A stretch of 64,000 bases of DNA from Bradyrhizobium sp. OK095 (lineage in GTDB: Bacteria > Pseudomonadota > Alphaproteobacteria > Rhizobiales > Xanthobacteraceae), in NCBI RefSeq assembly GCF_900109945.1, contig NZ_FOBX01000016.1, positions 62,001-126,000 of the forward strand, written 5' to 3'. Shown here piece by piece: positions 40,736-50,183 of the stretch (the first letter of the stretch is position 1; the number at the start of each line of letters is the position of its first letter). The notes below the pieces were generated by a model. It was not told the origin of the DNA. It saw only the letters and a program-made list of their open reading frames with translations, and did not search any database. A program made the translations under genes and the position numbers.

Positions 40736-42043
40736 TTACGCGCGCGCGGCTTCGCGCGGCCGTGCCGGGACGAGGACGACGTCCGGCCGCAGACTGTCGA
40801 ACTGAACGCGGTTGCGCCCCTTTTCCTTTGCGCGATAGCAGGCGGCATCCGCGCGTCGCATCGCGGCCTCAAGCGTAGTGCCGCGGTCGGCGATAGAGGT
40901 GACACCGATGCTGGCAGTCACCGCGAAGCAACGATCGTCCCAGACAAAGCTGAACAGCTCCAGTGATCGCCGCAGCCGCTCGGCGATATCGACGGCGTTG
41001 GCGGGCGAGCACTGCGGCAGGATCAGACCAAATTCGTCGCCGCCGAGCCGCGCCACCAGATCATGCGGTCGCCGGTCCTGTTGCAGCAGGCCGGAGATCT
41101 GGCAGAGCAGGCGGTCGCCGGCGAGATGGCCGCAGCTGTCGTTGACGTTCTTGAACTGGTCGAGATCGAGCAGGATCAGGGTGAGCGAGCCGGCGGCGAT
41201 ATTGTCCAGCTCGCTTTGCAGGCGCGCCTCGAAGGCGCGGCGGTTGGCAAGGCCGGTCAGCCAGTCGTGCGATGCCTGAAAGGCGAGGCGCTCCTTCTCG
41301 TCATGCAAGGCATCTTCGAACGCCTGCCGTTGTAGCACCAATCGCCGCGTGTGCCAGATCAGGAGCAGGATCAGCGTCACGGCGGCGGCGATGTTGATGC
41401 CGGTCAGCGTTACCTTGATGGCGCGGGAGCCCTCGCCGAGGACAGTGGAGAAGCGGTTGGCATGCACCGTGAACTCAGCGTTGAGCTCCGAGAGCCGCGA
41501 CGACAGGATTTGCAGGCGGCCGCTGTCCTGAATGGGGCCCTTCTCCAGCTCGGACCGGATGACCTCGCCGAACACGCTCAGCTCGAGCAGCATGGGATCG
41601 GTGGCGGCCCATTCGTGGATCGCTTCCTGGAGGAAGCTGACGCGGTTGAAATTGCGAAACAGCCAGATCAATCCCGGAACATCGTCGGGGTGGTTGCCGC
41701 CTTGCAGGAAGCCGATGCGGGCGGCCTCGACGTCAACCGGATCGCGCTCGAGCGCCCAGCGCGCGAACTCGTCGCCGATGGGAACGGCGAGCGAGGCCTC
41801 GTACTGCGCGAACTGGCTCTTGTCGCCCGAATGCAGATAGAGATTGAGGAAATAGACCGCGTTCTTCTGCGAGCGCGACCATAGCGCTTCGCCCGCGACA
41901 TAGGCGCGGACCGATGACATCACCTCGAGGCTGAATCCCGCGATCACCGCCTGGAGCACGACGACCATCACGAAAGGCGAGACGAGCTTGATGACGTGAA
42001 GGAAGCTGTGTCCCTTCGTCGACGACGCTGTTCTGCGAAGCAC
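40736..42043 (-). CDS. Membrane-anchored diguanylate cyclase (GGDEF)
   Basis: About 435 residues. A transmembrane helix near the N-terminus (LVSPFVMVVVLQAVIAGFSL), a ~200-residue periplasmic sensor region, a second helix (LTGINIAAAVTLILLLIWHT) and a C-terminal GGDEF domain. The active site is RLGGDEFGLIL, and RPHD five residues before it is a product-inhibition I-site. So it should make c-di-GMP with feedback control; there is no EAL domain. A GTG start at 42043 has GGGGAA upstream and removes an odd leader; an ATG at 42196 is the alternative. It stands between the TetR gene and pncB with no operon partner. Confidence 0.87.
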   Translation of the reverse strand: MLRRTASSTKGHSFLHVIKLVSPFVMVVVLQAVIAGFSLEVMSSVRAYVAGEALWSRSQKNAVYFLNLYLHSGDKSQFAQYEASLAVPIGDEFARWALERDPVDVEAARIGFLQGGNHPDDVPGLIWLFRNFNRVSFLQEAIHEWAATDPMLLELSVFGEVIRSELEKGPIQDSGRLQILSSRLSELNAEFTVHANRFSTVLGEGSRAIKVTLTGINIAAAVTLILLLIWHTRRLVLQRQAFEDALHDEKERLAFQASHDWLTGLANRRAFEARLQSELDNIAAGSLTLILLDLDQFKNVNDSCGHLAGDRLLCQISGLLQQDRRPHDLVARLGGDEFGLILPQCSPANAVDIAERLRRSLELFSFVWDDRCFAVTASIGVTSIADRGTTLEAAMRRADAACYRAKEKGRNRVQFDSLRPDVVLVPARPREAARA

Positions 42044-42289
42044 CCTGCGTTCCCCAAATCGATCAACGACCCCAGCTGAGCGTTGGGCGTGCAACGCCAA
42101 GTAGAGGAGAAGGTTGCTTAACTCGACCTGAAAGATGCGGGAGACCGAGGCGCAGGGTGAAGGCGTTGTGAAGTGGAAGCGCGCAAATTGCTGCAAATGC
42201 CGACAAACCGGAACCTGCGCGGCATTGGCGAACCAATGCCTCGGATTCGTCCTGCGCGGTTTGCCTGACCGATAGGGTCTGGGCCGGTG

Positions 42290-43594
42290 TTAAACCAGCA
42301 CCGGCTGACGCACATGGCCGGCATCGCCGAACACGCGCAGATAACGCTCGATCTCCGAGGGAAGGCCGGTCGACTTCTCCGGATTGTCGGAGAGCTTGAC
42401 GGCCGGATGGCCGTCGGCCGACGACACCTTGCAGACCAGCGAGATCGGATCGAGATTAAACGAGCCGTCCGGGGGGCAGCCGACGAAGTCGTTGGTGAGG
42501 TTGGTGCCCCAGCCGAAGGACAGCCGCACGCGGCTTGAGAAGTGGTGATAGGTCTCCTCGATCGAGCCGACGTCCATCGCGTCGGAAAACACGAGCAGCT
42601 TGTCCCTGGGGTTGCGGCCCTTCTTCTCCCACCAGGCGATGATCTCCTCGCCGGCCTGGATCGGCGGCGCGCTGTCGGGGCGGAAGCCGGTCCAGTCGGC
42701 GACCCATTCCGGCGCATCGCGCAGGAAGGCTTTGGTGCCGAAAGCGTCGGGCAGTGCGATCAGCAAATTGCCGCCATAGGTTTGGCGCCACTGGTCGAGG
42801 ATGCGATAGGGCGCCCAGCGCAATTCCTCGTCGTCCTTGGCGAGTGCGGCCGCCACCATCGGCAGCTCATGTGCGTTGGTGCCGATGGCTTCGAGGTCAT
42901 TGTCCATCGCGAGCAGCACGTTGGATGTGCCGATGAAGGACGGACCCAGGCCTTCCTTGACCGCTTCCACGCACCAGCGCTGCCAGAGGAAGCCGTGGCG
43001 GCGGCGGGTGCCGAAGTCGGATAGCCGCAAATTCTCCAGCTTGCGCAGCCGCTCGACCTTGGTCCACAGCTTGGCCTTGGCGCGGGCATAGAGCACGTCG
43101 AGCTCGAAGCGGCCGCGGCCCTTCATCGCCGCGCGCGAGCGCAACTCGTTGAGGATCGCGAGCGCGGGAATCTCCCACATCGTGGTGTGGGTCCACGGCC
43201 CGTGGAAATGCAATTCGTACTGGCCTTCGACCTTGCGCAGCTCGTATTCGGGCAGCCGGAATTCGGCGAGCCAGCGGATGAAGTCCGCCGAGAACATGTG
43301 GGTCTTGCCGTAGAAGGTATTACCGGCAAGCCAGATCAGCTCCTTCTTGCCGAAGCGGATGGTGCGGGCGTGGTCGAGCTGGGCGCGCAGCTCGCCCTCG
43401 TCGATGATTTCGGCGAGCCGCACATGGCGCGAGCGGTTGATGACCGAGAAAGTCACCTGCCGATTCGGGTAGTCTTCCCGAATCATCTGCAACATCAATA
43501 ACTTGTAGAAGTCGGTATCCAGCAGGCTGCGGATGATGGGATCCAGCCGCCAGCTGTGATTGTAGGTCCGGCTCGCAATATCGGTCACTGTCAT
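42290..43594 (-). CDS. pncB: Nicotinate phosphoribosyltransferase
   Basis: A 434-residue enzyme of the NAD salvage pathway: nicotinate plus PRPP and ATP gives nicotinate mononucleotide. Family features: SLLDTDFYKLLMLQMI near the start, TFSVINRSR, GPWTHTTMWEIPALAILNE with the phosphorylated-histidine region, LSDFGTRRRHGF, FIGTSNVLLA, and the phosphoribosyl loop LLVFSDAMDVGSIEE with SFGWGTNLTND. The length matches the E. coli type. It is monocistronic by spacing. About 180 bp of gene-free sequence separate it from the methyltransferase gene. Confidence 0.94.
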   Translation of the reverse strand: MTVTDIASRTYNHSWRLDPIIRSLLDTDFYKLLMLQMIREDYPNRQVTFSVINRSRHVRLAEIIDEGELRAQLDHARTIRFGKKELIWLAGNTFYGKTHMFSADFIRWLAEFRLPEYELRKVEGQYELHFHGPWTHTTMWEIPALAILNELRSRAAMKGRGRFELDVLYARAKAKLWTKVERLRKLENLRLSDFGTRRRHGFLWQRWCVEAVKEGLGPSFIGTSNVLLAMDNDLEAIGTNAHELPMVAAALAKDDEELRWAPYRILDQWRQTYGGNLLIALPDAFGTKAFLRDAPEWVADWTGFRPDSAPPIQAGEEIIAWWEKKGRNPRDKLLVFSDAMDVGSIEETYHHFSSRVRLSFGWGTNLTNDFVGCPPDGSFNLDPISLVCKVSSADGHPAVKLSDNPEKSTGLPSEIERYLRVFGDAGHVRQPVLV

Positions 43595-43775
43595 GGGGCA
43601 ATTCTAGCGTGGCCGTGGCGGCGCAACCAGTGGGTTTGGAGAAGGACAGGGTATCGGCCGGCACTTGGCGGGAGGCGCCGACCGTAAGGCGCGTGGCCCG
43701 AAAGGGTGCGTTAGACAAACGGGTTGCAACTCTCCAAGATTGCCGCGCGATTGTTGGGTCATCCGAGGGGCGTTC

Positions 43776-44513
43776 ATGAAATTCGCGACGGCGGTTGAGT
43801 TCCTGAAAGCCGAATTGAAGGGCTGGTTGAAGGACGCAGCTCTTGTTCGGCCGGACCAGGAAGCGATCTACATGGAGTTGTTTCGGAGAGACATCGCAAA
43901 TGTTGGCGTCAAGGACAGGTTCTATCCCTTGGGAGGCGCCGCAAATTATAGCCTGCTCTATCTGTTGGCCCGCTGCGTTGTGGAATTGAAGCCCGAGATC
44001 GCGGTCGAGCTTGGTGCTGGTCAAAGCACCATGCTCTTGAACGATATGAGAAGATCCGGGGCGTGGAGCGGTCGCCGGATTACGGTCGAGCATGATGCCG
44101 GCTGGATCGCCGAACTTTCCCGGGACATCGATGACGAGGGCGCCCCGTGCCGGGTCGTTCATTCGCCCCTGATCGAGCAAACGGCGGCTGGACGAAGGAT
44201 ACGCGGCTACGACTTTACCGCTCTTGAAAAGGCCCCCATCAACCTCCTGCTTGTCGACGGTCCGCCGGCATACCGTCGCGGGGAACGGTTCTCGCGGCTT
44301 TGTGCCTTGCAGATCGTTGAAAGGCTCGATCCGAGCGGGTTTGTCATGATCATCGATGATTTCGAACGTGGCGGCGAGATCGTCCTGCTGGAAGAATGCA
44401 TGAATCGCATGAACGAACTCGGCATCTCCTTTCGGAAGGGAGGAGGAGCCCAGGGTCGCAAGCGACAGGCCCTCCTCTGCGGTGGAAACTTTGTCAGGGC
44501 CGCGTATTTCTAG
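43776..44513 (+). CDS. Class I SAM-dependent methyltransferase
   Basis: A 245-residue protein with the motif I glycine loop AVELGAGQSTMLLNDM (~70-85), an acidic strand-2 end (ITVEHDAGW), and INLLLVDGPPAYRRG and GFVMIIDDFERGG late in the fold. The pattern resembles FkbM- or O-methyltransferase-like enzymes acting on sugars. The substrate is not known. A GAGGGG site precedes ATG 43776. Its stop codon overlaps the stop of the convergent glycosyltransferase gene on the palindrome CTAG, and the two probably belong to the same glycan pathway. Confidence 0.78.
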   Translation: MKFATAVEFLKAELKGWLKDAALVRPDQEAIYMELFRRDIANVGVKDRFYPLGGAANYSLLYLLARCVVELKPEIAVELGAGQSTMLLNDMRRSGAWSGRRITVEHDAGWIAELSRDIDDEGAPCRVVHSPLIEQTAAGRRIRGYDFTALEKAPINLLLVDGPPAYRRGERFSRLCALQIVERLDPSGFVMIIDDFERGGEIVLLEECMNRMNELGISFRKGGGAQGRKRQALLCGGNFVRAAYF

Positions 44514-45469
44514 CAATCGGGTGCCTTCGGCTGCGCGTGCTCTCTTCGGCGGTGAAACAATTCAATGACCCGGCGCAGCGGCCCGGTGAGTTTCCAAGAG
44601 GTGGAGTTGCGGACGGCCGCCAGTTGCGTCCGCGCGGCGTCCCTCTCCGCCCGCAACCCGTGTCCTTCGGCCGCGACGGCCTGGAGTTTGGCCAAGGCGG
44701 AGTCCCGCTCCGTCGTGACCCAGTCGCGCATGGCAGCGTCGTCGCGCCACAGGCTGAACAAATGGGAAAACGTCTGACGCATTTGGGGACTCGCATGCTC
44801 GCGCAGAGGCGCGGTCATGGCGTCTGCCTCGATCATCCTGAGCCGAGTCGACGGATTGCCGATCCCTGCATAGTGGTGAACGATCGGATCAGGCGCCATG
44901 GCAAGACCCGGAATCGAATTCCAGGCGGTGTCGAGACGCGCGAGACAGGACCGGTTGGGCTCGTTGGGGCGGTCCGGTCCCAGTCCCAGACAGTCATCGT
45001 AGCCGAGAGCGTGGAGTATGGTCGCCTGGTCGAACCAATGATGAGGTAATTGGCCGATCTCCCAGACGTTCCTGAAAAACGCGCGCGACCAGTCGTTCAC
45101 CCGGATCAGCATGACTCCCGAATTGAAATGCGGGATGAAATCCTCCGCCATGATCTCGGACGTCTCCGGACCGTGCCAGGCCATATGAAGATGAGCGTCG
45201 TCGACCGCCGCCATCCTGACGTCGACATCGCTGCGAAGCACGATGGTGTCGATATCCATCCAGAATATGAAGTCGAATCTGTCGTCGAGGGCCGCCTGGA
45301 TCGCCTCGATCTTCAGCCATCCGCGCGGACGTTGACAATGATCGCCGTGGATGGCCCGTTGTTCATAACCATGCGCTTCGGCGAAGGCCTGCATGCGGGG
45401 GACGGTGAAGGCGGCGAGTGGCTGCTGAACGGTGTCGTAGGCAGTCAGAAGGCATACGATTGGCTTCAC
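44510..45469 (-). CDS. Glycosyltransferase (GMA12/MNN10-like, DxD)
   Basis: A 319-residue protein. FIFWMDIDTIVLRSD (~68-82) contains the metal-binding DxD motif, and HFNSGVMLIRVNDWS plus HHYAG later fit the galactosyl/mannosyltransferase group around GT34 (retaining, nucleotide-sugar dependent). After ~225 there is a coiled-coil-like stretch ending in NSTSWKLTGPLRRVIE, a motif common at the ends of bacterial glycosyltransferases. It is convergent with the methyltransferase gene, sharing a stop tetranucleotide. Probably cytoplasmic and involved in surface polysaccharide or glycolipid synthesis. Confidence 0.8.
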   Translation of the reverse strand: MKPIVCLLTAYDTVQQPLAAFTVPRMQAFAEAHGYEQRAIHGDHCQRPRGWLKIEAIQAALDDRFDFIFWMDIDTIVLRSDVDVRMAAVDDAHLHMAWHGPETSEIMAEDFIPHFNSGVMLIRVNDWSRAFFRNVWEIGQLPHHWFDQATILHALGYDDCLGLGPDRPNEPNRSCLARLDTAWNSIPGLAMAPDPIVHHYAGIGNPSTRLRMIEADAMTAPLREHASPQMRQTFSHLFSLWRDDAAMRDWVTTERDSALAKLQAVAAEGHGLRAERDAARTQLAAVRNSTSWKLTGPLRRVIELFHRRREHAQPKAPDC

Positions 45470-45592
45470 ACGAGTTCTCCGGACGCCTTTGGCTGGCGCC
45501 CCATTCGCACCGTGGCGGAAATCCTAGCGTAGTCCTTGCAGTGCATCCAATAGGCTTGGTGTTAACGGGCATTCGCAATCGGCGCCCGACAC

Positions 45593-46510
45593 TCAGGCTC
45601 CGGCCGTCGCCGCCACAGTCTCCAGTTGTGCTCTCATCCAGCGGTGCGCCGGGTCTTTCTGGTAGCGCTGGTGCCAGACCATGAACATCGGCAACTCCGC
45701 CAGCGTGCGCGTGCGCGAGGCCAGCGGTATCCGCGTTTGCGCGAAGCCGCGCATCACGCCGGAAGCGAGCAGGCTCGGCATGCTCGCCAGCATCTGCGAA
45801 CCGCGCAGGAAGGACGGTACGCCGGAAAAGCTCGGCACGGAGATGGCGATGTCGCGATGGAAGCCGTTCGCCGCGAGCCTCCGGTCGAAATCGAGCCGTT
45901 CATTGTCGGTATAGACGACGGTGATATGGCGCGCGGCGAGATAAGCGCTGCGGCCGGCAGGTTCCGCACGCGCCTTTGGATCGTAGTAGCAGACGTAGTG
46001 ATCGCTGAGCAGCCGCTTCTGCACGATGTCGATGCCGGACGGCGGCAACGGCGTGATCAGGAGGTCGCAGCGGTTTTCGCGCAGCATCGCGGGCGAGGGC
46101 GACTGCGATGGGATCACGCGCAGGTTCAGGCCCTTCACCTGTCCGGCGACGTGATCGAAGAACCGCGGCAGCAGCAAATCGCGCTGGAAATCATTGGCGG
46201 CGATCGTCAGTGAAAGTTGTGCGAGGGCAGGCTCGAAGGTTACGCCGCCGGCAAAGCTGCGCATCTCGTCGATCAGTGCGCGCGCCTTGGCGGCCAGCGC
46301 CTGCGCGTGGGCGGTGGCGACGATGCCGCGGCCGGATTTCGCGAACAACGGATCGCCGGCGATCCGCCGCAGCTTGTTCAGGGCGTGGCTGACCGCGGAT
46401 TGCGTGAGGCCGAGGCGCGTCGCGGCTGCCGTCACCGAGCCTTCCTCCAGCACGGCCAGGAATAGTTCGAGGGCGTGGCCGTCGAGCGCCAAATGATCGA
46501 TTTTTTTCAT
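45593..46510 (-). CDS. LysR-family regulator divergent from pcaHG
   Basis: A 305-residue LysR-type regulator: HTH in LELFLAVLEEGSVTAAATRLGLTQSAVSHALNKL, and a PBP2-like effector domain with QLSLTIAANDFQRDLLLP and the CDLLITPLPPSG stretch. Many LysR proteins control adjacent divergent catabolic genes with an aromatic acid as inducer. The protocatechuate dioxygenase genes start 100 bp away on the other strand, so it is the likely activator. It is not clearly PcaQ; the domain looks closer to the NodD/NahR group. The start ATG lies in an AT-rich patch. Confidence 0.87.
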   Translation of the reverse strand: MKKIDHLALDGHALELFLAVLEEGSVTAAATRLGLTQSAVSHALNKLRRIAGDPLFAKSGRGIVATAHAQALAAKARALIDEMRSFAGGVTFEPALAQLSLTIAANDFQRDLLLPRFFDHVAGQVKGLNLRVIPSQSPSPAMLRENRCDLLITPLPPSGIDIVQKRLLSDHYVCYYDPKARAEPAGRSAYLAARHITVVYTDNERLDFDRRLAANGFHRDIAISVPSFSGVPSFLRGSQMLASMPSLLASGVMRGFAQTRIPLASRTRTLAELPMFMVWHQRYQKDPAHRWMRAQLETVAATAGA

Positions 46511-46610
46511 GAAATATATTATAATCGATCTATTTATCTATGGAATAGGCCAGCCCATGATCTCCCGATAAGCCGCGTACCCGGACCGGGGCGCCACAGG
46601 GAGAGACACG
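46511..46610. promoter_or_regulatory. Divergent promoter region of the LysR gene and pcaHG
   Basis: This 100-bp gap starts with an AT-rich patch (46511-46550, GAAATATATTATAATCGATC onward) that contrasts with the GC-rich flanks. It includes TCTATTTATCTATGG, a partial inverted repeat with T/A ends as in LysR sites. It must hold both promoters. The pcaH ribosome site is AGGGAGAG. Confidence 0.5.
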
Positions 46611-47393
46611 ATGAACGCCCAGGCGCCAGCCTTAAGGGATCCCCGCCTCAACCGCCCCGAACCGTTCACGCCGCGCGACGGCGGCTTCTTCCAGCGCGAC
46701 CGCTCTGTCCATCCGCCGGCGTATGCGCCCGGCTATAAATCCTCGGTGCTGCGCTCGCCGCGCCAGGCGCTGCTGTCGATCGAGAGCTCGGTTTCGGAGG
46801 TCACCGGCCCCGTGTTCGGCCATAACGATCTCGGGCCGCTCGACAACGATCTGATCCGCAACTACGCCAAGGACGGCGATCCCATCGGCGAGCGCATCAT
46901 CGTCCATGGCCGTGTGCTGGACGAGACCGGCCGCGGCGTGCCGAACACGCTGGTCGAGTTCTGGCAGGCCAATGCCGGCGGTCGCTACCGGCACAAGAAG
47001 GACACCTATCTCGCCCCGGTCGATCCGAATTTCGGCGGCTGCGGCCGCGCGCTGACGGACGATACGGGCTATTATTATTTCCGCACCGTGAAGCCGGGCC
47101 CTTATCCCTGGCGCAATTTCGTCAACAGCTGGCGCCCGGCCCACATCCACTTCTCGGTGTTCGGCTCGGGCTTTGCCCAGCGCCTGATCACGCAGATGTA
47201 CTTTGAGGGCGATCCTCTGATTCCGGTCTGCCCGATCCTGACGACGATCCCGGACAAGGATGCGCTCGACCGCCTCGTGGCGCCGCTCGACCTCAACGCC
47301 TCGACACCATTCGACTCGCTCGCCTACCGCTTCGACATCGTCCTGCGCGGCCAGCGCTCCACCTATTTTGAAAATCGCACCGCGGGGAATTGA
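46611..47393 (+). CDS. pcaH: Protocatechuate 3,4-dioxygenase beta subunit
   Basis: A 260-residue subunit carrying the non-haem Fe(III). The likely ligands are Y126 (GGRYRHKKD), Y165 (GPYPWRNF), H178 and H180 (RPAHIHFSVFG), all present. The enzyme opens protocatechuate between the two hydroxyls to give 3-carboxy-cis,cis-muconate, the entry to the beta-ketoadipate pathway. Length is as usual. The ribosome site is GGGAGAG before ATG 46611. It is followed 3 bp later by pcaG, and the next steps (pcaB, pcaC, pcaD) are not in the window. Confidence 0.95.
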   Translation: MNAQAPALRDPRLNRPEPFTPRDGGFFQRDRSVHPPAYAPGYKSSVLRSPRQALLSIESSVSEVTGPVFGHNDLGPLDNDLIRNYAKDGDPIGERIIVHGRVLDETGRGVPNTLVEFWQANAGGRYRHKKDTYLAPVDPNFGGCGRALTDDTGYYYFRTVKPGPYPWRNFVNSWRPAHIHFSVFGSGFAQRLITQMYFEGDPLIPVCPILTTIPDKDALDRLVAPLDLNASTPFDSLAYRFDIVLRGQRSTYFENRTAGN

Positions 47394-47396
47394 GCC

Positions 47397-48023
47397 ATGC
47401 CGCAGCCGCTCGACTATCTCAAGGAAACCGCCTCGCAGACCGCTGGCCCCTACGTCCATATCGGGTTGATCCCGGCTATGGCCGGCTTCGACATTTTCGA
47501 GAAGAACTTTTCCAACGTGCTGGTGACGCCGAACACGCAAGGCGAACGGGTCACGCTGGAAGGCAAGGTGATCGACGGCAGCGGTTCGCCGCTGCGCGAC
47601 GTGCTGCTCGAAATCTGGCAGGCCAATGCGGCCGGCCGCTACAACCATCCGGCGGACCGGTCGGCCGGCGCGCTGGAGCGAGATTTCCGCGGCTGGGGCC
47701 GCGGGGGCTCGGATTTCGAAAGCGGCGTCGTCACGTTCGAGACCATCAAGCCCGGCGGCATGACCGACAAGACGGGGCGCAAATGCGCGCCGCACGTCAA
47801 TGTCTGGATCGTCGCGCGCGGCATCAATATCGGTCTCAACACGCGGCTCTATTTCTCGGATGAAGAGGCCGCCAACGCCGCCGATCCCGTACTCAATCTG
47901 GTCGAGCCGCCGGTACGCCGCAAGACGCTGATCGCCACGCGCGGCGAGCGCGGCGGCAAGGTCGTGTACTCCTTCACGATTAATTTGCAGGGGTCGGACG
48001 AGACGGTGTTCTTCGACGTCTGA
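47397..48023 (+). CDS. pcaG: Protocatechuate 3,4-dioxygenase alpha subunit
   Basis: A 208-residue subunit that pairs with PcaH and helps form the active site but does not hold the iron. Motifs: TAGPYVHIGLIP, GSPLRDVLLEIWQANAAGRY, FETIKPGGM, and PHVNVWIVARGINIGLNTRLYF. The tail is also usual for PcaG. It is translationally close to pcaH and ends 3 bp before the convergent AraC gene. Confidence 0.95.
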   Translation: MPQPLDYLKETASQTAGPYVHIGLIPAMAGFDIFEKNFSNVLVTPNTQGERVTLEGKVIDGSGSPLRDVLLEIWQANAAGRYNHPADRSAGALERDFRGWGRGGSDFESGVVTFETIKPGGMTDKTGRKCAPHVNVWIVARGINIGLNTRLYFSDEEAANAADPVLNLVEPPVRRKTLIATRGERGGKVVYSFTINLQGSDETVFFDV

Positions 48024-48026
48024 GGT

Positions 48027-48896
48027 CTACGTCTCATCGCCATGGAGCTGTGCGCGAAAGGCGCGCGGCGACAATCCCGTGGCCGCGGCGTAGACGCGGC
48101 TGAAATAAGCGGGGTCCTCGAAGCCGAGCGCGTAGGCAATCGTCGAGACCGGCAAATTGGTATAGACGAGGTTGCGCCGCGCCTCGCGGATCAGGCGGTT
48201 GAGGATCAAATGTGAGGCGGTGTCGCCGGTCGCCGCCCGCGTCACCCGGTTGAGATGGGTCGGCGTGATCGACAGCGCACCCGCGTAGTCCGCAACGCTC
48301 CAGCGTTTCAGATGGTGCTGCTCGATCAGTGCCTCGAAGCGGCGGAACAATCCGCTTTCCGCCGTGCCATTGCTACTGCTCTCGCTCGTGAGTGCGCGGG
48401 CGACCAGCCCGATCATGGCTGCCGACAGGGCGCGCAGCACATGCGCACGGCCGAAGTCGCGCGCGGCGTGTTCGGAAAAAATCTGCTTCATGGTGGCGCG
48501 GATCTGCGGCGTGCCGCGCACCACGGTTGATCGCGACAGGGCTGCGCGCAGGCCTTCAGCGGCAAGCAGTGCCTCGTCGAGAATCTCGGCGGCGATGGTC
48601 AGCACCCAGCCTTGGGTCTCGGGCACGAAGCGGAAGCCGTGGACGTGTCCGACCGGCACGTTGACGATCTGCATCGGCTTCAAGGGCACCACACGTCCGT
48701 CGAGCGTTGCCTCGCCGCCCCCGCGCTCGATCAGCAGCACCTGGTGCAGCCGGGCGTGCCGGTGCACGGCCAGCGTCCAGTCGTGCAGCACCGAGCGGGA
48801 CGCAATCGTCTCGCAATGCACGACATCGGGCAGGTCGCCGGACTCGCCGAACAGATTGTAGACCCGGATTGCCGGGGCGGAGGCTGCGCTTCTCAT
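48027..48896 (-). CDS. pobR: AraC-family regulator of pobA (PobR-like)
   Basis: A 289-residue regulator. The N-terminal half is a cupin-type sensor (HDWTLAVHRHARLHQVLLIERGGGEA; PLKPMQIVNVPVGHVHGF). The C-terminal half is the double HTH: ADYAGALSITPTHLNRVTRA and STIAYALGFEDPAYFSRVYA. It is divergent from pobA, as known for AraC-type PobR proteins that respond to 4-hydroxybenzoate. I chose ATG 48896, which leaves an 86-bp promoter gap; ATG 48932 or 48956 would extend into the pobA leader. It converges on pcaG. Confidence 0.87.
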   Translation of the reverse strand: MRSAASAPAIRVYNLFGESGDLPDVVHCETIASRSVLHDWTLAVHRHARLHQVLLIERGGGEATLDGRVVPLKPMQIVNVPVGHVHGFRFVPETQGWVLTIAAEILDEALLAAEGLRAALSRSTVVRGTPQIRATMKQIFSEHAARDFGRAHVLRALSAAMIGLVARALTSESSSNGTAESGLFRRFEALIEQHHLKRWSVADYAGALSITPTHLNRVTRAATGDTASHLILNRLIREARRNLVYTNLPVSTIAYALGFEDPAYFSRVYAAATGLSPRAFRAQLHGDET

Positions 48897-48982
48897 GTTC
48901 GAATAGTACAAGATAAAGGCAAAAGCCTCCATCGGTTTGCGGCTCTGGATCTGCAAAAAGCGCAGTGACGGGAGGACGCAAA

Positions 48983-50155
48983 ATGAAAGTTCAGGTCTGC
49001 ATCATTGGCGGTGGGCCATCCGGGCTGCTGCTGTCCCAACTGCTGCACCTGAAAGGCATCGACACCATCGTGCTGGAGAAATACAGCCGCGATCACGTGT
49101 TGGCCCGTATCCGCGCCGGCGTGCTCGAGCACGGCTTTGCAAAACTGATGCGCGAGGCGCAATGCGGCGAGCGGATGGACCGTGAAGGCGAGATCCACAA
49201 CGGCTTCGAGATCGCCCATGAGGGCGTGCTCTCCCATATCGACCTGCACAAGCATTCCGGCGGCAATTCGGTGCTGGTCTACGGCCAGACCGAACTGACG
49301 CGTGACCTCTACGAGGCGCGCGACCGCCTCGGCGGGAAGGTCGTGCACAACGCCGAGGACGTGACGCCGCATGATCTGGCGTCGGACTGCCCCTACGTGA
49401 CTTACCGGACGAACGACGAGATCGTTCGCGTCGATTGCGACTACATCGTTGGCGCCGACGGTTTTCACGGTGTCAGCCGCAGATCGATTCCGAAGGACGT
49501 GCTGCGCGAATACGAGAAGGTCTATCCGTTCGGCTGGTTAGGGGTGCTGTCGCGCACCAAGCCGGTGTCATCGGAGCTGATCTATGCCAGGCACGAGCGC
49601 GGCTTTGCGCTGTGTTCTCTGCGTTCGCAGGTGTTGAGCCGCTACTACATCCAGGTGCCGCTGACCGACAGGGTGGAGGACTGGAGCGATGACGCGTTCT
49701 GGACCGAACTGAAGCGCCGCCTGCCGGGCGAGGTCGCTGACCGCCTGATCACGGGCTCTTCGATCGAGAAGAGCATCGCGCCGCTGCGCAGCTTCGTCGC
49801 CGAGCCGATGAGCTATGGCCGCCTGTTCCTCGCCGGCGATGCCGCCCACATCGTGCCGCCGACCGGCGCACGCGGGCTGAACAGCGCGGCATCCGACATC
49901 TATTATCTCTATCACGCCATGCTCGCGCATTATCAGCGCGGCGATGATTCCGGGCTCAAAGGCTATTCCGTCAAGGCACTGGCGCGGATATGGAAAGCGC
50001 AGCGCTTTTCGTGGTGGATGACGATGCTGCTGCATCGGTTTCCTGACCGCTCCGAGTATGAAGACAGGCTTCAACAGACGGAGCTGGAATATCTGCTCTC
50101 GTCCGAGACGGCGCAGCGCCTGCTCGCGGAGAATTATGTGGGGTTGCCGTTTTAG
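48983..50155 (+). CDS. pobA: 4-hydroxybenzoate 3-monooxygenase
   Basis: A 390-residue flavoprotein that hydroxylates 4-hydroxybenzoate to protocatechuate with NAD(P)H and O2. The FAD motif is VCIIGGGPSGLLLSQLL; then RIRAGVLEHG, YIVGADGFHGVSR (DG motif) and RLFLAGDAAHIVPPTGARGLN follow. These match the well-studied p-hydroxybenzoate hydroxylase. A strong GGGAGG lies before ATG 48983. The product is the substrate of PcaHG encoded upstream, so the two units form one pathway. Confidence 0.95.
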   Translation: MKVQVCIIGGGPSGLLLSQLLHLKGIDTIVLEKYSRDHVLARIRAGVLEHGFAKLMREAQCGERMDREGEIHNGFEIAHEGVLSHIDLHKHSGGNSVLVYGQTELTRDLYEARDRLGGKVVHNAEDVTPHDLASDCPYVTYRTNDEIVRVDCDYIVGADGFHGVSRRSIPKDVLREYEKVYPFGWLGVLSRTKPVSSELIYARHERGFALCSLRSQVLSRYYIQVPLTDRVEDWSDDAFWTELKRRLPGEVADRLITGSSIEKSIAPLRSFVAEPMSYGRLFLAGDAAHIVPPTGARGLNSAASDIYYLYHAMLAHYQRGDDSGLKGYSVKALARIWKAQRFSWWMTMLLHRFPDRSEYEDRLQQTELEYLLSSETAQRLLAENYVGLPF

Positions 50156-50183
50156 CTGGGAGAGGGGAAACTGGTGCTCCCGG

